53,428 nucleotides of DNA from Burkholderiaceae bacterium. GTDB taxonomy: Bacteria > Pseudomonadota > Gammaproteobacteria > Burkholderiales > Burkholderiaceae_E. Below are positions 27,596 to 35,800 of the stretch, in pieces. The DNA lies in the NCBI GenBank assembly GCA_024637395.1, contig JAGXFG010000129.1, positions 1 to 53,428 on the forward strand, written 5' to 3'. The notes below the pieces were generated by a model. It ran no database searches. It was not told the DNA's origin and saw nothing but the letters and a program-made list of their open reading frames with translations. Within the stretch, counting starts at the first letter, position 1. Each line of letters opens with the position of its first letter. A program made the translations under genes and the position numbers.

Positions 27596-28256
27596 GGGCT
27601 TCCCGGCGCCGGCGCGCCAGCCAGTTGGTGGAGGCCAGGGTCGCCAGGGAAAATGCCAGCAGCGCCGCCGACATCACCCCGGCAGCACGCATGTCGAAGG
27701 CCTGCACGCTGTCATAGATCGAAATCGCCACGGTGCGGGTCTCTCCCGGAATGCTGCCGCCGAGCATCAGCACCACGCCAAACTCGCCCATCGTGTGGGC
27801 GATCGTCATGATCATCCCGGAGATGATCCCCGGCCACGCCAGTGGCAGCTCGATGCGCCATAAGGTACGCCAGCGAGATATTCCACAACAGGCGGCGGCT
27901 TCGCGTACCTCGGGGGCGATCGATTCGAAGGCGCGCTGCATCGGCATCAACGCAAACGGGATGTTGAAAATGATCGAGCCGACCAGCAAACCGCTGAACG
28001 AGAAAGCCAGCGGATGTCCGGTCAATCGTTCCCATAGTTGGCCCAGCGGCGAGCCGGCGCCCATCATCACCAGCAGGTAATAACCCAGCACGGTCGGCGG
28101 CAGCACCAGCGGCAGCGTCAGCCCCGCTTCGAGCAGCGACTTGCCGCGGAAATCCCCGAACGCAATCAGCCGCGCGCAATAGATTCCCAGCGGCAGCAAC
28201 ACTGCCGCGGTAGCGAGCGCGAGCCACAATGAAACCCGCAGTGCGGTCCAGTCCAT
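27588..28256 (-). CDS. modB: Molybdate ABC transporter permease ModB
   Basis: This 222-residue inner-membrane permease has five to six helices. It carries the ABC permease coupling loop EAAACCGISRWRTLWRIELPLAWPGIISG (EAA-type), followed by AHTMGEFGVVLMLGGSIPGETRT, which is typical of ModB. It starts six bases after modA and overlaps modC. Length and motif order match the family closely. Confidence 0.93.
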   Translation of the reverse strand: MDWTALRVSLWLALATAAVLLPLGIYCARLIAFGDFRGKSLLEAGLTLPLVLPPTVLGYYLLVMMGAGSPLGQLWERLTGHPLAFSFSGLLVGSIIFNIPFALMPMQRAFESIAPEVREAAACCGISRWRTLWRIELPLAWPGIISGMIMTIAHTMGEFGVVLMLGGSIPGETRTVAISIYDSVQAFDMRAAGVMSAALLAFSLATLASTNWLARRRREARA

Positions 28257-28262
28257 CGCGTC

Positions 28263-29048
28263 TCAGCCTGCGGGCTGGGCGAAGCCGAAGCGCCGCAACA
28301 CCGCCCGAGCATTGGCGCCCGCGAGCCAGGCGTAGAAGGCGCGCGCGGTTTCGCCGGCGCGCCGGGTGAGCACCATGCGCTGGCGCAAGGGTTCGGCACT
28401 GTCCGCGGGGAGGATGACGTAGCGCCCGGTCCGGGAAATGGCCGGGGCCAGGGCCAGTGACAGCGCAAAGATGCCGCCTTCGACCGAGCCCGCGGCCGTG
28501 AACTGCGCCGCCTGCGAGACGTTCTCGCCCAGCACCAGGTGCGGCTGAAGCGCATCCCAAAGCCCTGCGCGCCGCAGTACCGCCCGGGCAGCCCGCCCGT
28601 AGGGGGCATGGGCGGGATTGGCGATCGCGAATTTGCGCAACTGGCCGTCGGTCAACGCTTGGCGAACCCCTTCGAGACCGTGCTCGACGCGCAGCGGTGA
28701 GCCGTTGGGCGCAAACAGCACGATCCTGCCGATGGCGTAAAGGATGCCGTCGTCAACGGTATACCCGCGGCGCGCAAGCTCGAACACCAGGTTCTCGTCG
28801 GCCGACAGGAACAGCTCGAACGGCGCCCCCTGCTGGATCTGCTGCATGAAGCTGCCCGAGGAGCCATAGACCGGCCGCACCGTCCTGCCGGTTTCATCCC
28901 TGAACTGCCGGATTGCTTCGTCTAGGGCGAACTTGAGGTCCGAGGCAGCCGCGACGGCGGGAACGTCCTGCCCGACCGCGGCCGGAGGCAGCAGCAGCGC
29001 GAGGGCCAGCGCCAGTAGGCGCACGATCACCAGGACGTTCATCGCCAC
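28263..29048 (-). CDS. modA: Molybdate-binding periplasmic protein ModA
   Basis: This exported 261-residue binding protein captures molybdate (or tungstate) for ModBC. The signal peptide covers about 1-26 (hydrophobic VLVIVRLLALALALLLPPAAVG). The mature part opens with AVAAASDLKFALDEAI and includes YGSSGSFMQQIQQGAPFELFLSADE, the conserved oxyanion-binding segment. A GTG at 29048 or an ATG two codons later may be the start. It is the first gene of modABC. The divergent hemolysin-III gene begins 117 bases away. Confidence 0.9.
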   Translation of the reverse strand: MAMNVLVIVRLLALALALLLPPAAVGQDVPAVAAASDLKFALDEAIRQFRDETGRTVRPVYGSSGSFMQQIQQGAPFELFLSADENLVFELARRGYTVDDGILYAIGRIVLFAPNGSPLRVEHGLEGVRQALTDGQLRKFAIANPAHAPYGRAARAVLRRAGLWDALQPHLVLGENVSQAAQFTAAGSVEGGIFALSLALAPAISRTGRYVILPADSAEPLRQRMVLTRRAGETARAFYAWLAGANARAVLRRFGFAQPAG

Positions 29049-29164
29049 GAACTGTAGCCCAAGCGCTGTTCGGCCGCGCGGCAGTCGTCAACACCGGGCT
29101 GCCAGACCACTGGAGCAGCGCGGTCGGACCGCTCTCGTGGTATCAGCAGGAGTAAAATCGGGTT

Positions 29165-29872
29165 ATGCAATTATTCTCCGGCAAGCGCATCAGTGCGGAG
29201 CCTGTTTCGATGTCCCCGAATCGCCCCCCCGAACCACTTCACCGCCAGCAGTCCCCGGGTGAGGAAATAGCCAACAGCATCAGCCACGGCATGGGCCTGG
29301 TGGGCGCGATCGTCGGCACCCCGTTCCTGATCGTCGCCGCGCTGCAGCGCTACGACGCGCTCAACGTGATCGCGGCAAGCATCTTCGCGGCGTCGATGCT
29401 CGCACTCTATCTGGCCTCGACGCTCTACCACGCGATCCCCAACCAGCGTGCCAAGTTGGTGCTGCGTTTCGTCGACCACAGCGCGATCTACCTGCTGATC
29501 GCCGGCACCTATACCCCCTTTGCGCTCGGCGCGCTGCGCGGCCCGTGGGGCTGGACGATGCTGGTCTTGATCTGGTCCCTGGCGGTGCTCGGCATTTCTG
29601 CGAAGATCGTCTTCGGGATGCGCTTTCCGCGCCTCTCGACCTGGCTCTATCTGGGCATGGGCTGGATCGTGGTGATCGCGATCGAGCCGATGTGGCGCAA
29701 TGTTCCGGGCTGGGGCCTGTTCTGGCTCGCGGCCGGCGGCCTGGCCTACACGCTTGGTGTGATCTTCTACGCCACCGACCACCGGATCCGCTACCACCAT
29801 TTCGTCTGGCACCTGTTCGTGCTCACCGGCACCGCGTGCCATTACTTCGCGGTGCTCTGGTACGCCGCCTGA
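29165..29872 (+). CDS. Hemolysin III / YqfA-family membrane protein
   Basis: This 235-residue integral membrane protein of the HlyIII/PAQR-like family has seven predicted helices. Conserved residues are seen in NSISHGMGLVGAIVG, LYLASTLYHAIPN, RFVDHSAIYLLIAGTYTPF, and C-terminal HHFVWHLFVLTGTACHYFAV, with the metal-site His residues. The start may be 29165 (AGGAG twelve bases upstream) or 29210 (GGAG nine bases upstream, giving 220 residues, nearer the family norm). Its last 31 bases overlap the end of the convergent glucan synthase gene. Despite the name, lytic activity is not established for most members. Confidence 0.88.
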   Translation: MQLFSGKRISAEPVSMSPNRPPEPLHRQQSPGEEIANSISHGMGLVGAIVGTPFLIVAALQRYDALNVIAASIFAASMLALYLASTLYHAIPNQRAKLVLRFVDHSAIYLLIAGTYTPFALGALRGPWGWTMLVLIWSLAVLGISAKIVFGMRFPRLSTWLYLGMGWIVVIAIEPMWRNVPGWGLFWLAAGGLAYTLGVIFYATDHRIRYHHFVWHLFVLTGTACHYFAVLWYAA

Positions 29873-32800
29873 GCGACCAAGTCATGCCCGGTGGGGACCG
29901 CCACCAGCACGGTGTGTTCGAGACGATCGTCGACCAGGTCGACCCAACCGCATTCATGCTGCTCCCCGTCGACAGTGACCAGGACCGCGTCCTGGCCCGG
30001 CGTTTCGGCCGCAGCCACTGAAATCGAATATGCGGTATCGCGATAACGGTAGAAAATCTGGAATGACTCCCGACCGGGCCGGAGATTGGGCTTGAAGTGA
30101 AGTCGCGCCCCTTCCAGGTGAAGGCCGAACAGCGACTCGATGAGCAGCCGGTACATCCAGGCGGCTGAACCGGTGTACCACGACCAGCCGCCGCGGCCGG
30201 TATGCGGTGCCACCGCATAGACATCGGCTGCGACCACGTATGGTTCGACCCGGTAGGTCGCAACCTCGCGCGGATTGCGGGCGTGGCCGATCGGGTTGAT
30301 CAGCTCGAAGAGCTCCCAGGCGCGGGCCTTGTCGCCGAGCGCCGCAAACGCCATCGCCGCCCACACTGCGCCGTGGGTGTATTGGCCGCCATTCTCGCGC
30401 ACTCCGGGGGGATAGCCGCGGATGTAGCCGGGATCCAGGTCCGAGTGCTCGAACGGCGGATCGAGCAGCTTCACCAGGCGCGCGTCGCGATCGACCAGCC
30501 GCCGGTCCAGTGACGCCATGGCGGTGCGCGCCCGCTGGGGATCGGCCGCGCCGGAGAGCACCGCCCAGCTCTGGGCGATGGCGTCGATCTGGCACTCCTC
30601 ATTGCTCGCCGAACCGAGCGGACGGCCATCATCGAAATAGGCGCGCCGATACCATTCGCCGTCCCAGCCGTGCTCTTCGAGAGCAGCGGCGAGCTGCTCG
30701 CGCTCGTCAGTGCAGAGCTTGGCGAAGGCGTCTTCACCGCGACGACCCGCCAGCACGGCGAAATTGCCGAGAATGTCGTAGAGGAAGAAGCCCAGCCAGA
30801 CGCTCTCGCCGCGGCCCTCCAATCCGACCAGATTCATCCCGTCGTTCCAGTCGCCCGAACCCATCAGCGGCAGGCCGTGGGCGCCGCGGCGCAGTCCGTG
30901 CAGGATCGCGCGCACGCAGTGCTGGTAGAGCGAAGCGCTCTCCCCGGAGCGCTCCGGCAAGTCGTAGTAGGAATCCTCCCCGGGTCGGAGCGCGCGCCCG
31001 GCGAGGAACTCCACCGCTTCGTCGAGCAGGGCGAAGTCGTCGGTGGCCGTGACGTAGCGCCACACGGCAACCGGTAACCAAAGGAAGTCGTCGCTGCATT
31101 GGGTACGCACGCCGCGGCCGTGGGGCGGATGCCACCAATGCTGAACATCACCCTCGACGAACTGGCGCCCGGCGCAGCGCAGAATCTGCTCGCGCAGCAG
31201 CTCCGGAGCGGCGTGGACCAGCGCCATCGCATCCTGCAGCTGGTCGCGAAAACCGAAAGCTCCGCCTGACTGGTAGTAACCGCTGCGCGCCCACATCCGG
31301 CAGGCAATCGCCTGGTAGAGCAACCAGCCATTGGCCAGGACATCGACGCCGGGATCCCCGCTCTGCACTCTAACCGTCCCGAGCACCTTGTCCCAGTGGC
31401 TGCGCACCGCGTCGAGCGCAGCGAGCGCGGCACCGCTGCCCTGATGGCGGCGCACCAGCGCGCTGGCATTGTCGGCGCCACGCCGCCCGGCCACACCAAG
31501 AAGGAACACGATCTCACGTTCTTCTCCGGGAGCGAGTTCGAACCCGACCTGGATCGCGCCGCAGGGGTCCATGGCGGCACCGAGCGCTCCGGAGAGCCGT
31601 TGCCGCGCCAACGCCGCCGGCGCCGCGAGGGTGCCGTTGCGGCCGATGAATTCCCGCCGGTCACCGCTGATCGTGCGGCTGGGACCGGTTGCGTCGAAGA
31701 ACGCCAGGCGGTCGGCAAACTCGCTGTTGTACGGATTGCGCGCCAGGATCGCGCCGCTGCCCGGATCAATCTCGGTGCTGATGTGCATCGCGGTGCGCGA
31801 ACGCAGGTCGCCCAGCACCCACTCGACGTAGCCGGTTACCGAGAGTTGGCGCGTCTGGTCGCTATCGTTGCGCAGCTTCAGCACCGAGAAGCGCACCGGC
31901 GCATCGAGCGCCACGTAGACCCAGAGCTGTGAGTCGACGCCTTCCTGGCAGTGCTCGAAGACGCTGTAGCCGAATCCGTGCCGGCAGCGGTAGCCGCCGA
32001 CACCTCGCACCGGCCATGGTGCCGGCGACCAGAACGAACCGCTCTGCTCGTCACGGATATAAAAGGCCTCGCCGGAAACATCCGAGACCGGGTCGTTGTG
32101 CCATGGGGTGAGGCGGAATTCGTGGGCATTCTCCATCCACGAGTAGCCGGCGCCGGTTTCGGAGATGACGGTGCCGAAGTTGGGATTGGCGAGCACGTTG
32201 GACCACGGCGCCGGCGTAGTCACGCCCGGCGCCAGTTCGATCACATATTCCCGGCCATCGGCAGAGAATCCGCCCGTGCCGTTGTATGACTCGAGCTCGG
32301 CACCCGGCTCGGGTGGCGGTGGCGCTACGGGCTCGCTGATGGGCGGGCGCGTCGGTACCAGCTGGCCGATTCGAACGGCGCGCGACGGCCGCCGCCCGAT
32401 CTGCTCGGCGAGAGTTCCCCAGGTGTCGCTGAGAACGACCCGCGCGACGGCCTGCAACAACACCCGGTCGTCGTCGGAAATCTGTTCAGCGCGGCGCAGG
32501 AAGATGCCGCCCGGACGATCCAGCATGTGGGCCTCGATTCCGACCGCGGTGAGCGCGATGATCTGTTCCTGGAGTTCCTGGCGATAGCCGGCGAGGTCCT
32601 CGTTCCAGATCACCAGATCGACCGCCATCCCCTTGGCGCGCCAATAGGAGTGAGCCTGCACCAGTTGGCGCACAAGATTGATGTTGGCGGAGTCGGAGAT
32701 GCGCAGCAACACGATCGGCAGGTCGCCCGAAATCGCGTACCCCCACAAACCCGACTGCCCACGACGATTACGCACGATAACCGCGGGGTCGACACGCAGT

Positions 32801-35800
32801 TCCGCGCCGGCATAGATGATCGCGCCGGCCAGCCGGTTATAGAGCTGCGCGTCGGCTTGGGTGGCGTTGATATGGTGCAACACGACCTGGGCATGGGTCC
32901 ATGACAGTTCGAACACCCGGTCGGCGAGGCGGCGGTCGCGATAGCGATCGGCCAGTTGCAGCGCCGCATCGCGATCGTGCGCAACCCCGAGCACGAAATC
33001 GATCACCACCTCCTGATCGGGCTCCACGGTGATCTGGTGCCTGATGGCAACGATCGGATCGAGCACCGAACCTTCGGCACCACCCAGAGGAGCGCCTGGC
33101 AACCGGCCCGCGGAGGGTCCGTCGCCACTCAGCGCCGCCGGGTTGCGGGCGGTGTTGTCACGTCCGATGAAGACGGCCCGGTCGGTCTCGAACGAGCAGT
33201 TGCCGTTGCCTTCCCCGTGCAGCGTCAGCAGGTGCAGCAGCCAGGGCGTGCGCTCGTCCTGCGAGCGGGCCCTGCGGTGACACAGGATCGCCTCGCGCGG
33301 GGCGAGGATCTCGGTCTGCACGAACAGCTTGCTGAAGGCCGGGTGCATCGCGTCGGGTGCGTCGGCCGAGAGCACCACCTCGGCATAGCTGGTGATCTCC
33401 AGCACACGCGCCGCCGGGCCGAGGTTGTTGATGCGAATCCGGCGCAATTCAATGTCGTCCTCGGGCGAAACCGCGATCTCGGTGTGGATCTGCAAGGCGC
33501 CGTCGCGCCGGCGGAACTCGGCTCGTCCTTCCGAGAAGACGGTCTCGTAATGGTCGGCGGCAACTGCGCTGGGTTGGTGCGTGATCGACCAGCAGCCACC
33601 GTCGGCGAGATCGCGGACGTAACAGTAGGCGCCATAGCCGTCGCAGGTGCTGTCCTCGCGCCAGCGCGTCAGGGCGAAATCGCGCCAATGGCTGACGCCA
33701 CTGCCGGCATTGGTCACCATGACGTGGTAGCTGCCGTTCGAAAGAAGCTGCACTTCGGGAACCGGCGTATCGGGGGTGCGCAGCACCCGCGCCACCGACT
33801 CGACGCCGGTCGTGGCGGCATGGACCTCGGCCATTGCCGGCGGCCGCAGGAAATGGGCGGCTGGCACCTTGCGCACCCGCTCGTGCAGCAGCGGCAACGT
33901 CGCCCGCAGCGCGGCATCGGCCTGGAAGCGCCCTTGCATGGCGTTGTCGCGCAGCACGTTGTCCAGCGACAGCAGGGTCATCCCGAGGTGATGGGCCATG
34001 AACGAGCGCACCACCACGTGTTTCTGGTCGAGCGGCGCGCGCTCAAGGGTATAGTCGATTGCCTCGTAGAAGCCGAAGCGGCCGACGAAACCGCTGGCGG
34101 CGAGCCGTTCGAGGTTGCTGCAGGCGGCTGCCGGATCGACCATCAATGCCAGCGCGCTGGCGTAGGGGGCGATCACCAGGTCGTCGCCAAGGCCGCGCTT
34201 CAAGCCCGTGCCCGGGACGCCGAAGGCGCGGTACTGGTAGTTGAGCTCGCCGTCGAACCGGTTGTAGCCGGACTCCGACATGCCCCAGGGGACCGAGCGG
34301 CGTTGCGCATAGTCGATCTGGCGCGCCACGGCGACGCGGCAGGTCTGCTCGAGCAAGGTGTTCTCGAACGACGGCATGGTCAACAAGGGCATCAGGTACT
34401 CAAACATCGATCCCGACCAGGACATCAGGATTGGTCCGGAGCCAGTCGCCACCATCTGCCGCCCGAGGGCGAACCAGCTCTCCTGCGGCAACTCGTCCTG
34501 CGCGATCGCGACGAAGGTCGCAAGCCTGGCTTCCGAGGCCAGCAGATCGTAGTAGCTGTCATCGCGGCGATGATGTTCGGCGTTGTAGCCGATCGCCAGC
34601 AGGTGACGGACGTCGTCGTAGAGGAAGTCGTAGTCGGCCAGTGCGAATTCGGCCGCCACCGCGGCCAGCCGGTCGGCCTGAGCGATCTCCTCGCGCGCCC
34701 AGTCGCGAGCCGCCACCACGCCGGTCTCGATGAAGGCCAGTTGGCGCAGGGTTGGTATCGCCGCTGGCCAGAGATCGCTCGCCTCGGCCACGTGACTCAA
34801 TTCTTCGAGCGCCGCCTGGCACTGGCGCTCCAGTGCCCGCGCCCAGCGCTCGCAGGCGTCGCTGGCATCGGCTTCCGGGTCGTGGTGTTCGTGCGCAAGG
34901 CGGCAGATGGCAATCGCGTGGGCGCGGATTTGGCTCGCAATCGATACCAGTTCGGTCAGCAGCGCCAGGGCACCGGCGACACTGGCCGGGGACGGCTCCT
35001 GCAGCGCGGCATCGAATTTCGCCAGCGGCGGGCATTCATGCTCGCCGAGATTCTTCGCCAGGATCCGGGCGGTGTCAGCGAACCCGGCGAGAATCTGCGG
35101 CGTAAACACCGGCATGTCGGCGACCTCCAGCAGCCCCTGGCGCAAGGTCAACATGTGGGCCGCCAGGTTGCCACTGTCCACGGTCGAGACGTAGTGTGGC
35201 GCCAGGGGGCGCAGGGTGCGGGTGTCGTACCAGTTATAGAAATGGCCGTGAAGGCGGTCGAGCTTGAGCATCGCGTCGAGTGAACGGCCGGTGCGCGCGA
35301 GGAAACCGACCACCCCGATATAACCGAAATCCAGTGCCGCCAGATTGGCCAGCAGAGCCAGTCCCATGTTGGTCGGCGACGTCCGGTGGGCCAGCCGCTC
35401 GGCGGGATGTTCCTGGTAATTGTCGGGCGGGAGCCAGTTGTCGTCAGCCGAGACGAAGGCGTCGAAGAACTCCCAGGTGCGCCGCGCCGTGGTGCGCAGG
35501 AACAGACGCTGCGAGCTCGACAGCGGGCTGATGTCTCGCACCAGCGGCAAATTCAGACGCCAGGCGATTACCGGCGAGAGCAGCCACAGCGCAATCAGTG
35601 GCAGTGCCGCCGCGAGAGCCTCGGGCCGCCATGCTGACAGCGCGGCGGCCAGCGCCAAGGCGGTTGCCGGGGCGAACCACATCTGGCGCAGCAACTGGGC
35701 AAGTTCGACAGCAGCACTGCCGCTACGGTGCACGGCAAAGGGTTGCCACTGCAGCAGCCGGCGCTTGGTCACCACGATTCGCAGCGTCGCCCGCCAGGCT

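Noticed and set aside
32956-35283. A 775-codon open frame on the plus strand
   Set aside because: Antisense to ndvB, whose enzyme motifs run through this whole interval.
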